Shown in pieces: positions 7,317-15,668 of a DNA stretch of 64,000 bases. The position numbers and the translations under genes were made by a program. The stretch is from the NCBI RefSeq assembly GCF_003076135.1, contig NZ_QDGZ01000001.1:620001-684000 (forward strand), given 5' to 3'. The notes beneath the pieces are model-generated. The model saw nothing but the letters and a program-made list of their open reading frames with translations, ran no database searches and was not told where the DNA came from. Numbering within the stretch: the first letter of the stretch is position 1; each line of letters begins with the position of its first letter. The DNA is from Nocardioides gansuensis (GTDB lineage: Bacteria; Actinomycetota; Actinomycetes; Propionibacteriales; Nocardioidaceae).

Positions 7317-9944
7317 ATGAGCAAGCGCAAGAGGATCGTCGTCGTCGGGCACGGCATGGTCGGCCACCGGTTCGTCCAGGCCGCCGTCGAGCGTGGGCTC
7401 ACCGAGACCCACGACATCGTGGTGATCGGCGAGGAGCCGCGGCCGGCCTACGACCGCGTCGCCCTGACCAGCTTCTTCTCGGTCGAGAGCGCCGAGGAGC
7501 TCAGCCTGCTCCCGGGGGGCCAGTACGACGACCCGCGGGTCCGGCTCGTGCTGGACACCGCGGTCACCGGCATCGACCGCAAGGACCAGGTCCTCACGCT
7601 CGTCTCGCCGCCCCCGACCCCCTCCGGCGTGGAGCTCGAGGACCCCGGCACCGTCTCCGAGCTGGAGTACGACGTGCTGGTGATGGCCACGGGCGCCGCC
7701 CCCTTCGTCCCGCCGGTGCCCGGCAAGGACCTGCGCAACGTCTTCGTCTACCGCACCATCGAGGACCTGGAGGCGATCCGCGAGGCGTCGCAGACCGCCA
7801 AGGCGGGCGTCGTCATCGGCGGTGGCCTGCTCGGCCTCGAGGCCGCCAACGCGCTGCACCAGCTCGGTGTCGAGACGCACGTCGTCGAGCTCGCCCCCCG
7901 CCTGATGGCCGTGCAGGTCGACGACGCCGGTGGTGCCACGCTCAAGCGCCACATCGAGAACCTCGGCCTGAGCGTCCACACCGGCGTGATGACCGAGCTC
8001 ATCGACGGCGACGATGACGGCATCGTCAGCGGCCTGAAGTTCAAGGACGTCGAGGAGCCACTCGAGGTCCAGATGGTCGTCTTCTCCGCCGGCATCCGCC
8101 CCCGCGACGCCCTCGCCCGCGAGTGCGACCTGCCGGTCGCCGAGCGCGGCGGCATCCTGGTCGACGAGCAGTGCCGCACCGCCGACCCGCACGTCTTCGC
8201 CATCGGCGAGTGCGCCGCCCCCGACGGCCGGATGTACGGCCTGGTCGCGCCCGGCTACTCGATGGCCGAGGTCGTGGTCGATGCCCTGCTCGAGGGCCCC
8301 GGCACCTTCACCGGCGCCGACATGTCCACCAAGCTCAAGCTGCTCGGCGTCGACGTCGCCAGCTTCGGTGACGCGTTCGCGACCACGGACGGCGCGCTCG
8401 AGCTCGTCTACTCCGACGCCGTGGCCGGCGTCTACAAGAAGCTCGTGGTGAGCGAGGACGGCAAGCGGCTCCTCGGCGGCATCCTGGTCGGCGACGCCAG
8501 CGCCTACGCCTCGCTGCGCCCGCTCGTGTCCTCCGGCATCGCGCTGCCCGACAACCCCGAGGAGCTGATCCTCCCGGCCTCGCGCGGCGGCGTACAGCTG
8601 GGCATGCCCGACGAGGCCCAGGTCTGCTCCTGCAACGACGTGACGAAGGGCCAGATCAAGGAGGCCGTCGCCGAGGGCGGCGAGCACAGCTGCGAGGACG
8701 TGGCCTGCGTCAAGAAGTGCACCAAGGCGGGCTCGACCTGCGGCTCCTGCGTGCCGATCGTCAAGAACATCATCGAAGAGCACTTCGCCAGCATCGGCAA
8801 GGTCGTCGACAAGGGCCTGTGCGAGCACTTCCGCCTGACCCGGCAGGAGCTCTTCGACCTGGTCTCGGTGCATGGCTACCGCCGGTTCGACGACATCGTC
8901 GAGGCCCACGGCACCGGCCGCGGCTGCGACATCTGCAAGCCCGCGATCGCGAGCATCCTGGCCAGCCAGTTCAACGGCCACGTGCTTGCCCAGGAGACCG
9001 CGGCGCTGCAGGACACCAACGACGCCTACCTCGCCAACATCCAGCGCAACGGCACCTACTCGGTCGTCCCGCGCATCCCCGGCGGCGAGATCACGCCCGA
9101 CAAGCTGATCGTGATCGGCGAGGTCGCCCGCGACTTCGGGCTCTACACCAAGATCACCGGCGGCCAGCGGATCGACCTGTTCGGCGCCCGGATGGAGCAG
9201 CTCCCCGCGATCTGGAAGCGGCTCGTCGACGCCGGCTTCGAGTCCGGCCACGCCTACGGCAAGGCGCTGCGCACGGTGAAGTCGTGCGTGGGCTCCACCT
9301 GGTGCCGGTACGGCGTGCAGGACAGCGTCGGACTCGCCATCGCCCTCGAGCTCCGCTACCGCGGCCTGCGTTCGCCGCACAAGCTCAAGGGCGGCGTGAG
9401 CGGCTGCGCCCGCGAGTGTGCTGAGGCCCGGGGCAAGGACTTCGGCGTCATCGCCACGGAGAAGGGCTGGAACCTCTACGTCGGCGGCAACGGCGGCGCG
9501 GTCCCGGCCCACGCCAGGCTGCTCGCCGGCGACCTGGACACCGAGACGCTGGTCAGGTACCTCGACCGGTTCCTCATGTACTACATCCGCACCGCCGACC
9601 GCCTCCAGCGCACCGCTGCCTGGATCGAGCAGCTCGACGGTGGGCTCGACCGGGTCAAGGAGGTCGTGGTCGACGACGCCCTGGGCCTCGGCGCCGAGCT
9701 CGAGGCGGCGATGGCCCGCCACGTCGACTCCTACTTCGACGAGTGGAAGGCCACGATCGAGGACCCGGAGAAGATGGCGCGCTTCGTCAGCTTCGTCAAC
9801 GCCCCCGACGTGCCGGACCCCGCCATCGCCTTCACCACGGAGCGTGACCAGATCAAGCCGGCCGATCCCGACGGGGCTGTCTCACTCGGCTCGACGATCC
9901 CCGTCGGCGCTCCCGGCCTCGTCACGGCGGGAGACGCCCGATGA
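7317..9944 (+). CDS. nirB: NADH/NADPH-dependent nitrite reductase large subunit NirB
   Basis: Cytoplasmic siroheme enzyme reducing nitrite to ammonium with NAD(P)H, 875 residues (family about 840-870). Domains in order: FAD/NAD oxidoreductase (VVVGHGMVGHRF at the N-terminus, GVVIGGGLLGLEAA near 163), BFD-type [2Fe-2S] with C437 and C439 plus the later CGSC pair, a second BFD-like segment (GRGCDICKP), ferredoxin-like half and the siroheme/[4Fe-4S] domain with ligands C657, C663, C697 and C701. All key residues are present, so the enzyme looks functional. The nirD start overlaps its stop by 4 nt. It completes the nitrate pathway begun by the upstream narK-nasA genes, although those are separated by the soxR block. 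Confidence 0.96.
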   Translation: MSKRKRIVVVGHGMVGHRFVQAAVERGLTETHDIVVIGEEPRPAYDRVALTSFFSVESAEELSLLPGGQYDDPRVRLVLDTAVTGIDRKDQVLTLVSPPPTPSGVELEDPGTVSELEYDVLVMATGAAPFVPPVPGKDLRNVFVYRTIEDLEAIREASQTAKAGVVIGGGLLGLEAANALHQLGVETHVVELAPRLMAVQVDDAGGATLKRHIENLGLSVHTGVMTELIDGDDDGIVSGLKFKDVEEPLEVQMVVFSAGIRPRDALARECDLPVAERGGILVDEQCRTADPHVFAIGECAAPDGRMYGLVAPGYSMAEVVVDALLEGPGTFTGADMSTKLKLLGVDVASFGDAFATTDGALELVYSDAVAGVYKKLVVSEDGKRLLGGILVGDASAYASLRPLVSSGIALPDNPEELILPASRGGVQLGMPDEAQVCSCNDVTKGQIKEAVAEGGEHSCEDVACVKKCTKAGSTCGSCVPIVKNIIEEHFASIGKVVDKGLCEHFRLTRQELFDLVSVHGYRRFDDIVEAHGTGRGCDICKPAIASILASQFNGHVLAQETAALQDTNDAYLANIQRNGTYSVVPRIPGGEITPDKLIVIGEVARDFGLYTKITGGQRIDLFGARMEQLPAIWKRLVDAGFESGHAYGKALRTVKSCVGSTWCRYGVQDSVGLAIALELRYRGLRSPHKLKGGVSGCARECAEARGKDFGVIATEKGWNLYVGGNGGAVPAHARLLAGDLDTETLVRYLDRFLMYYIRTADRLQRTAAWIEQLDGGLDRVKEVVVDDALGLGAELEAAMARHVDSYFDEWKATIEDPEKMARFVSFVNAPDVPDPAIAFTTERDQIKPADPDGAVSLGSTIPVGAPGLVTAGDAR

Positions 9945-10285
9945 GCGAGACCTACCAGGTTGTCTGCCCGGTGGACGACCTGGAGGTCGAGCGGGGCGTG
10001 ACAGCGCTGGTGCACGGCCAGGCAGTGGCGATCTTCCGGACGCACGACGGCGAGGTCTTCGCCCTCGGCAACCACGACCCGTTCGCGAAGGCGTCGGTGC
10101 TCTCCCGGGGCATCGTCGGCACGCGCGGCGGCGTCCCCTTCGTGGCCTCGCCCATGCACAAGCACGCGTTCGACCTGCGCACCGGCCGATGCCTCGACGA
10201 CGACACGGTCACCGTCCCGGTCTTCGAGGTCAGGGTGGAGGATGGCATGGTCCACATCGGGGGCCGCAAGCAGAAGGTGGCATGA
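9941..10285 (+). CDS. nirD: Nitrite reductase small subunit NirD
   Basis: 114-residue Rieske-fold protein that partners NirB. As in other NirD proteins the Rieske Cys/His cluster ligands are absent: the positions where they would occur read GNHDPFAKASV and SPMHKHAFDL. The fold landmarks VEVERG-like strand, FRTHDGEVFALG and the C-terminal DGMVHIGG are seen. It overlaps nirB at its start and hemD at its stop by 4 nt each, so the three genes are almost certainly one operon. Confidence 0.94.
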   Translation: MSETYQVVCPVDDLEVERGVTALVHGQAVAIFRTHDGEVFALGNHDPFAKASVLSRGIVGTRGGVPFVASPMHKHAFDLRTGRCLDDDTVTVPVFEVRVEDGMVHIGGRKQKVA

Positions 10286-11403
10286 CCAGGACGAGCAAGG
10301 GGCCGCTGGACGGTTATCGCATCGGCGTCACCGCGGCACGCAAGGTGGACGAGCAGGTCGCCCTGCTCGAGCGCCGGGGCGCCCGCGTGGAGTGGGCGCC
10401 GATGCTCTCCCTCGACCCCAACCACGTCGACGACGACGAGCTCCGTGCGGCCACCGACGACGTGCTGGCGCGCCCGATCGACATCTTCGTGGCCACCACC
10501 GGCGTCGGGATGAAGGCCTGGTTCGCCGCGGCCGACCGGTGGGGGATGCTCTCCGGGCTGGTCGAGGCGATCAGCGCTGCCGAGGTGCTGGCCCGCGGGC
10601 CGAAGAGCGTGGGCGCCCTGCGGCGCCAGGGCATCCGCGAGCTGTGGGCCCCCGACTCCGAGTGCTTCGAGGACGTGCTGGCGCACCTGCGCGGCCGCGA
10701 CCTGCGCGGGCTGCGGATCGTCGTGCAGGAGCACGGCCAGTCGCTCTCGATGGTCGCGCACGCCCTGCAGCGGCAGGGCGCGGACGTCGCGGTCGTGACC
10801 GTCTACCGGGTGGCGAGCGCGGAGGACCCCGAGCCGATGTTCCGGATGGTCGACCTGGTCGCCGACGCCAAGCTCGACGCCGTCACGTTCACATCGGCGC
10901 CCGCCGTGGCGGCGATGATGGAGGCCGCCGGCGTGACCGGCCGCCGCGACGAGGTGATCGCCGCCTGCCAGGCCGACGTCGTCGCCACCTGCGTGGGCCC
11001 GGTGACGGCCGCGGCCTTCGAGATGTGGGGCGTGCCGACGATCATGCCCGACCGCTCCCGCCTGGCCGCGATGGTCAAGCTGCTGGAGACCGAGCTGCCC
11101 TCACGCCGCCTGGGCCTCACGCTCGAGGTGGCCGGCCACCTCCTGCTGCTGCACGGTGACATGGTGCTCCTGGACGGCGTCGAGGTGCGCCTCTCGCCGG
11201 CACCGCTCGCGGTCCTGCAGGCACTTCTCGTCAACCCCGGACACGTCGTCTCCCGGGCCGAGCTGCTGGCCGCGCTCCCGAGCGGCACCGCCGGCTCGGA
11301 GCACGCCGTGGAGATGGCGGTCGCCCGCCTTCGGGCGGGCCTCGGCACCAAGGTGGTGCAGACCGTGGTGAAGCGCGGCTACCGGCTCGCCGTCAGCTCC
11401 TGA
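10282..11403 (+). CDS. hemD: Uroporphyrinogen-III synthase fused to a C-terminal winged-helix domain
   Basis: 373-residue protein. Residues about 10-265 are a HemD-like uroporphyrinogen-III synthase (YRIGVTAARKVDEQ, VATTGVGMKAWF, ARGPKSVGALRRQG, TFTSAPAVAAMMEAAG), which cyclises hydroxymethylbilane on the way to siroheme and heme. Residues about 275-373 are an OmpR-type winged helix (LLDGVEVRLSPAPLAVLQAL, LLAALPSG, VARLRAGLGTKVVQTVVKRGYRL). The same fusion occurs in other actinobacteria (for example the Mycobacterium protein annotated as a HemD/response regulator). Its place right after nirBD makes sense because NirB needs siroheme. The winged helix suggests it may also regulate nitrite-assimilation genes; that is inference. 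It converges with the hydrolase pseudogene and overlaps it by 25 nt. Confidence 0.88.
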   Translation: MTRTSKGPLDGYRIGVTAARKVDEQVALLERRGARVEWAPMLSLDPNHVDDDELRAATDDVLARPIDIFVATTGVGMKAWFAAADRWGMLSGLVEAISAAEVLARGPKSVGALRRQGIRELWAPDSECFEDVLAHLRGRDLRGLRIVVQEHGQSLSMVAHALQRQGADVAVVTVYRVASAEDPEPMFRMVDLVADAKLDAVTFTSAPAVAAMMEAAGVTGRRDEVIAACQADVVATCVGPVTAAAFEMWGVPTIMPDRSRLAAMVKLLETELPSRRLGLTLEVAGHLLLLHGDMVLLDGVEVRLSPAPLAVLQALLVNPGHVVSRAELLAALPSGTAGSEHAVEMAVARLRAGLGTKVVQTVVKRGYRLAVSS

Positions 11404-12330
11404 GCCGCCGGGGCCGACTCCTCGACGAGCACGTCGGCCTCGGGCCCTGCCGCGGCCGGCCCCTCCAGCGCGAGCTCGACCAGCTCGACCAGCTCGTGGG
11501 TGACCAGCTCGTGCCGCTCCAGGGGAAGCATGTGCCCGGCGTCCTCGGCCACGACCAGGCGCGCGCCCCGCACGTGGGCCGCGATCTTGCGGGCGTGGTG
11601 GAGCGGGGTCAGCAGGTCGCGGGTGCCGACCAGGACGCGCGTCGGGATGTCGTCGTACGCCGCGAGCGCGGCCGCCCGGTCGTGGTGCATGAAGTCCTCG
11701 TAGAAGCCACGCATGGTGGCCGGCGGGCAGTTGATGATCTGGTCGACGACCAGGCCGGCATCACGCTGGCGCAGGGGATGGCCGAAGAGGAACCTCTGCA
11801 CCACCCAGCGCTCGATGGTGGGAGTGCGGCGACGGTGCGGACGGGAGATAGCGCGGGCGCGCACGGCGAGCATCCGGGGGATCTGCGCGCAGTCGCTCCC
11901 CGGCGTCGGGCAGGCCGAGCGTGACGGTGTCGAGGTCCGACGACGACGTCGCCACGAAGAGCGCGCCGCGGACCCGGGCGATGATGTCCGGCCGCTGCTC
12001 GGCCAGGCCCATCATGGTCATGCCGCCGATCGAGTGGCCGGCGAGCACGAGTGGCCCCTCCGGGGCGAAGGCGTCGATCACGTCGCCCATGTCGCGGGCG
12101 AGGTGCTCGATGGTGCAGGTGCGCTGGGGTGCGGGGTCGGACATCCCGTGGCCGCGGTGGTCCCACAGCAGCAGGCAGACACCGTGGCCGTAGCGGCTGA
12201 GCAGGTCGCGCACCTGGTAGCGCCAGTTCTCGGTGTCGGCGGTCCAGCAGTGCGCGAGCACGACGGTCAGTGGCGCGTCGTCCGGTCCGTGCACCTCGAC
12301 GTACAGCTCGAGTCCGTCGTGAGTCCTCAC
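11379..12330 (-). pseudogene. Alpha/beta hydrolase, frameshifted (pseudogene or sequence error)
   Basis: Two consecutive frames encode one alpha/beta hydrolase. The first (from GTG 12330, AGGAGG upstream) carries HCWTADTENW, the nucleophile elbow AGHSIGGM and ends in frame around LGLPDAGERLRAD. The second (down to 11379) carries VQRFLFGHPL, the acid loop VLVGTRDLLTPL and the catalytic His in AEDAGHMLP. The switch falls at a run of five G on the + strand (11876-11880). Dropping one base there joins the frames into about 316 residues with Ser, Asp and His intact. The start overlaps the ispF stop by 4 nt (GTGA), so ispF and this gene are one unit. Either a recent inactivating insertion or a homopolymer sequencing error; the good conservation of both halves favours an error or a very young lesion. 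Confidence 0.75.
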
Positions 12331-12809
12331 GAGGTGCCTCCTGTGACGAGTGCCGTCGCGATGGCGGCGATGCCCTCGCCGCGACCGGTCAGACCGAGTC
12401 CGTCGGTGGTCGTGGCCGACACCGTCACGGGCGCCCCAGCGGCCGCGGACAGCGCGGCCTCGGCCTCTGCCCTCCGGGGCCCGAGCCTTGGCCGGTTGCC
12501 GATCACCTGCACGGCGATGTTCCCGATCTCGAAGCCGGCCTCCCGCACCAGCCGGGCCGACTCCGCCAGCAACGCAGCGCCCGAGGCGCCCGCCCACTCG
12601 GGCCGGGACGTGCCGAAGTTGCTGCCCAGGTCGCCGAGCGAGGCGGCGGACAGCAGGGCGTCGCAGGCTGCGTGTGCCGCGACGTCGGCGTCGGAGTGGC
12701 CCTCGAGGCCCTGGGGCTCGTCCGGCCAGGCCAGGCCGGCCAGGTGCATCGGAGCACCGTCGACGAGACGGTGCACGTCCGTGCCGATGCCGATGCGTGG
12801 GGGCCTCAC
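12327..12809 (-). CDS. ispF: 2-C-methyl-D-erythritol 2,4-cyclodiphosphate synthase IspF
   Basis: 160 residues, the family length (about 155-160). Catalyses formation of the cyclic diphosphate in the MEP isoprenoid pathway; trimeric zinc enzyme. Motifs GIGTDVHRL (metal ligands D and H), [17 protein letters not shown] (metal H and binding pocket), DLGSNFG and the C-terminal [17 protein letters not shown] are all intact. GTG start at 12809, matching the short family N-terminus. ispD, often its neighbour, is not in the window. It is followed by the frameshifted hydrolase with overlapping stop and start. Confidence 0.97.
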   Translation of the reverse strand: MRPPRIGIGTDVHRLVDGAPMHLAGLAWPDEPQGLEGHSDADVAAHAACDALLSAASLGDLGSNFGTSRPEWAGASGAALLAESARLVREAGFEIGNIAVQVIGNRPRLGPRRAEAEAALSAAAGAPVTVSATTTDGLGLTGRGEGIAAIATALVTGGTS

Positions 12810-12869
12810 GGAACGGCATCATGCCCCAGCCGAAGGGGCCGGCGTGAGGACGTCCGTCACAATGGGGGG

Positions 12870-14390
12870 ATGGAGGACAGCCGGAGGCGCTGGGCCGCCT
12901 CGGGCGTCGTCGCCGGAGTCGCGGGGCTCGCGACGAGCTATGCCACGGCGACGGCGCTCAACATCCGCGAGTCGCCGGTGGTCGCGGTCGCCGAGCTCGT
13001 CATCCGGCTCACCCCCGGCCCGGTCGTGGAGGGCGCGATCCAGCTGCTCGGGCAGGCCGACAAGCCGGTCCTCGTGGCCGGTGTGCTGCTGGCGGTTGGG
13101 CTCCTCTTCGCACTCGCCGGACTCCTGGCCCGCGGCGGGTTGTCGCGGTCGGTGCTCGTCTGGCTCTCGCTCGCCCTGATCGGCATGGTCGCCGTGCTGC
13201 GGCAGCACGGGGCCGGGCCGGTCGACGTCCTGCCCGTGGGGGTGGGGCTGGCGACCTGGCTGGCGCTCCACTCCGCGCTCGTGAACCCGCTCGCCAAGGG
13301 CCGCGCCCACCCCGAGCTCGCGTCGCGTGAGCGCCGGGTCTTCCTGATGGTCGCCGGCACGGTCGGGCTCGCGGCCGTGGCGATCGGGCTGGCCGGCCGG
13401 TTCGTCGGCAGCGGCCGCCGGCACGTGGAGTCGAGTCGCCGGCTGCTGCGCATCGAGGGGGTCACCCGGCGCCAGCCGCCGGCGTCCGCGACCGTCGGAG
13501 TGCCGGGCATCTCGCCCTGGCAGACGCCCAACGAGGACTTCTACCTGATCCACACGGCCATCTCGGTGCCCGCGATCGAGCCGACCGACTGGTTCGTGCG
13601 CATCCACGGGATGGTCGAGCGCGAGCTGGTCGTCACCTACGACGACCTGCTGGCGCGGGAGCTCACCGAGTCGTGGGTCACCTTGACGTGCGTCAGCAAC
13701 CCGGTCGGCGGTGACCTCGTCGGCAACGCGCGCTGGAGCGGCGTGCGGGTGGCCGAGCTGCTCGCCGAGGCGGGAGTCCTGCCCGACGCCGACTGCGTGC
13801 GCCAGGTCTCGGAGGACGGCTGGGACTGCGCCACGCCGCTGGTGGCGCTCACCGACGGCCGCGACGCCATGCTCGCGGTCGCGATGAACGGCCATCCCCT
13901 CCCGATCGAGCACGGCTTCCCCGTGCGCACCGTCGTGCCCGGGCTCTACGGCTTCGTCTCCGCGACCAAGTGGCTGGTGGAGCTGGAGGTGACCCGGTTC
14001 GACCGCGTCGAGGCCTTCTGGACCCAGCGCGGCTGGTCCGAGGAGGGCCCGATCAAGGTGTCCTCGCGCATCGACGTACCCCGCTCCGGCGCGGACGTCC
14101 CCGCCGGCGAGCTGCGCGTCGGCGGCGTGGCCTGGGCCCAGCACACCGGCATCTCCTCGGTCGAGGTGGCCCTCGACGGCGGCGACTGGATCGGCGCGGA
14201 CGTCGCGGCACCCCCGACCAACGACACCTGGGTGCAGTGGGCGGCCACCTTCGAGGTGGAGCCGGGTGACCACGTCCTCAGGGTGCGGGCGCGCACCAAG
14301 ACCGGCGAGCTGCAGACGGGCGTCGTGCGCGATGTCATGCCCGACGGCGCCACCGGCTGGCACACGGTGGAGTTCACGGCGCAGTCCTGA
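12870..14390 (+). CDS. Membrane-anchored molybdopterin-dependent oxidoreductase (sulfite oxidase/YedY fold)
   Basis: 506 residues. About 190 N-terminal residues form an anchor with around five predicted membrane helices (a first one around GVVAGVAGLATSYA, then VLVAGVLLAVGLLFALAGLLA, VLVWLSLALIGMVAVL and a last one at VAGTVGLAAVAIGLAG). The rest is an oxidoreductase molybdopterin-binding domain: TPNEDFYLIHTAI, SWVTLTCVSNPVGGD with the molybdenum-ligand Cys, NARWSGVRVAELL and HGFPVRTVVPGLYGF, followed by a Mo-co dimerisation-like domain from about residue 400. The arrangement resembles actinobacterial YedY-like enzymes that reduce or oxidise sulfoxides or sulfite outside the membrane. Substrate unknown. 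Start ATG 12870 follows CACAAT by 6 nt, a possible leaderless promoter. Confidence 0.85.
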   Translation: MEDSRRRWAASGVVAGVAGLATSYATATALNIRESPVVAVAELVIRLTPGPVVEGAIQLLGQADKPVLVAGVLLAVGLLFALAGLLARGGLSRSVLVWLSLALIGMVAVLRQHGAGPVDVLPVGVGLATWLALHSALVNPLAKGRAHPELASRERRVFLMVAGTVGLAAVAIGLAGRFVGSGRRHVESSRRLLRIEGVTRRQPPASATVGVPGISPWQTPNEDFYLIHTAISVPAIEPTDWFVRIHGMVERELVVTYDDLLARELTESWVTLTCVSNPVGGDLVGNARWSGVRVAELLAEAGVLPDADCVRQVSEDGWDCATPLVALTDGRDAMLAVAMNGHPLPIEHGFPVRTVVPGLYGFVSATKWLVELEVTRFDRVEAFWTQRGWSEEGPIKVSSRIDVPRSGADVPAGELRVGGVAWAQHTGISSVEVALDGGDWIGADVAAPPTNDTWVQWAATFEVEPGDHVLRVRARTKTGELQTGVVRDVMPDGATGWHTVEFTAQS

Positions 14391-14399
14391 GAGTCGGAG

Positions 14400-15584
14400 C
14401 TACCCGATCACGTAGACGGTGCCGGAGGAGGCGGTCTGCCAGGCGTCCTCGAGCTCGCCGCGGTCATAGACGCGGCGGACGGAGGCGTTGCTCGGAGCGG
14501 CCGGGTCGTTGACCACCACGTCGCCGTCCGCCTCGAATCCGACGATCACCAGCAGGTGACCTCCGCTCGACGAGATCGGGGCGCCGGTCAGGTCGCCGCG
14601 GCCGAAGGCGATCGAGGCGACGAGCGGAGTCCCGGCCACGATGTAGTCCTCGGCCTCCCGGAGGTCGTGCAGCCGGGTGACGTAGGCCGACTTCACCAGC
14701 CCGCCGGCGTACGCCGTGTTGAAGGCCCAGTTGCCGGCGCCGTCGTAGCCATGGTCGTAGACCATCCGCGCCGCGTGGTCGACCCACGGATCCGGGTGGC
14801 CGCCGGGGACCCAGCCGTACGCCGCGGCGCCGGGCAGGGCGCCGCGGTAGGCGAGCACCATCGACGTCGACGTGGGGGAGCACCACGCCTGGCCGCCGCC
14901 GCCCCACTGCGGGGAGTGGCCGGAGTGGATCATCTGGGAGTACGCCGGGACGTCGAGGACCTTCCCGGCCGCCGGCCCGGTAGCCGAGGTGGCGACGTCG
15001 GAGCGCGCCGGGACCGCGCTCGCGACCGCGCCGATCCGGTCGACGCGCAGCCGGGCGGACGTGCCCTCGCGCCGCATCAGCAGGACCTTGAGCTGCCACC
15101 CGGTCACGCCGGGCGTGCGCCAGGTGTCGACCGCAACGGACGTGCCGTCGTCGTCCTGGCCGGAGAGCGTGGTCCGGTCGATCGCCCCGCCCGAGGTCCA
15201 GCGGGCCATCGTGTCCCAGCTCGTCATCGAGCCGTCGCGCTCACGGCCGCGCACGCGCACCTCGATCCAGCTGTCGCCCGGGGTGGACGCCTGCCAGGAC
15301 GGGATCAGCTCGGTGAGCCCGAAGCCGGGGGAGACCCACGGCGAGGTCCAGGTGCCCTTGTCGTAGCGGCGGCCCTCGAACGTGCGCCGGCCCGCCTCGG
15401 CGGTGAGCAGCAGCTTGCCGCGCTTCACCGCGACGCCGCGGACCGAGCCGGCGGCCAGCTCGTCGCCGGACCCCCAGGAGACGTGCTGGATCGGGTCCTG
15501 CGGCGCGGCCCCGGCGGGCGGCGCCACGAGGGTGCCCGCAGCCAGGAGCGGGGCGAGCAGGGCGGCGAGCGATCGTCGTACCAC
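14400..15584 (-). CDS. Secreted C39-like cysteine peptidase
   Basis: 394 residues with a clear Sec signal peptide (RRSLAALLAPLLAAGTLVAPPAGA-type, cut after about residue 27). The middle is a beta-rich region of unknown function (about 30-190). The C-terminal 190 residues are a peptidase C39-like domain with nucleophile C235 in GGQAWCSPTS and H343 in SSGGHLLVIVG, and Asp/Asn in VVNDPAAPSN. Many Nocardioides and Streptomyces proteins share this plan; a peptidase or bacteriocin/peptide-processing role outside the cell is inferred, substrate unknown. GTG start 15584 lies 6 nt after TATCGT (15591-15596), pointing to leaderless transcription. It faces the sulfite-oxidase-like gene and diverges from cysS. 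Confidence 0.85.
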   Translation of the reverse strand: MVRRSLAALLAPLLAAGTLVAPPAGAAPQDPIQHVSWGSGDELAAGSVRGVAVKRGKLLLTAEAGRRTFEGRRYDKGTWTSPWVSPGFGLTELIPSWQASTPGDSWIEVRVRGRERDGSMTSWDTMARWTSGGAIDRTTLSGQDDDGTSVAVDTWRTPGVTGWQLKVLLMRREGTSARLRVDRIGAVASAVPARSDVATSATGPAAGKVLDVPAYSQMIHSGHSPQWGGGGQAWCSPTSTSMVLAYRGALPGAAAYGWVPGGHPDPWVDHAARMVYDHGYDGAGNWAFNTAYAGGLVKSAYVTRLHDLREAEDYIVAGTPLVASIAFGRGDLTGAPISSSGGHLLVIVGFEADGDVVVNDPAAPSNASVRRVYDRGELEDAWQTASSGTVYVIG

Positions 15585-15590
15585 GCGATG

Positions 15591-15596
15591 ACGATA
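15591..15596 (-). promoter_or_regulatory. -10 hexamer TATCGT of the C39 peptidase gene
   Basis: Minus-strand TATCGT ends 6 nt before the GTG start, the leaderless spacing seen repeatedly in this window. Confidence 0.5.
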
Positions 15597-15656
15597 ACCC
15601 CAGAAGCCTCACCAGCCCCATGAATCGGCAATGAGGGCCGCCCGAGCGCCCGCCCC

Positions 15657-15662
15657 TAGACT
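15657..15662 (+). promoter_or_regulatory. -10 hexamer TAGACT of cysS
   Basis: TAGACT ends 6 nt before GTG 15669 with no Shine-Dalgarno sequence between, so the transcript probably begins at the start codon. Confidence 0.55.
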
Positions 15663-15668
15663 TGGCGG

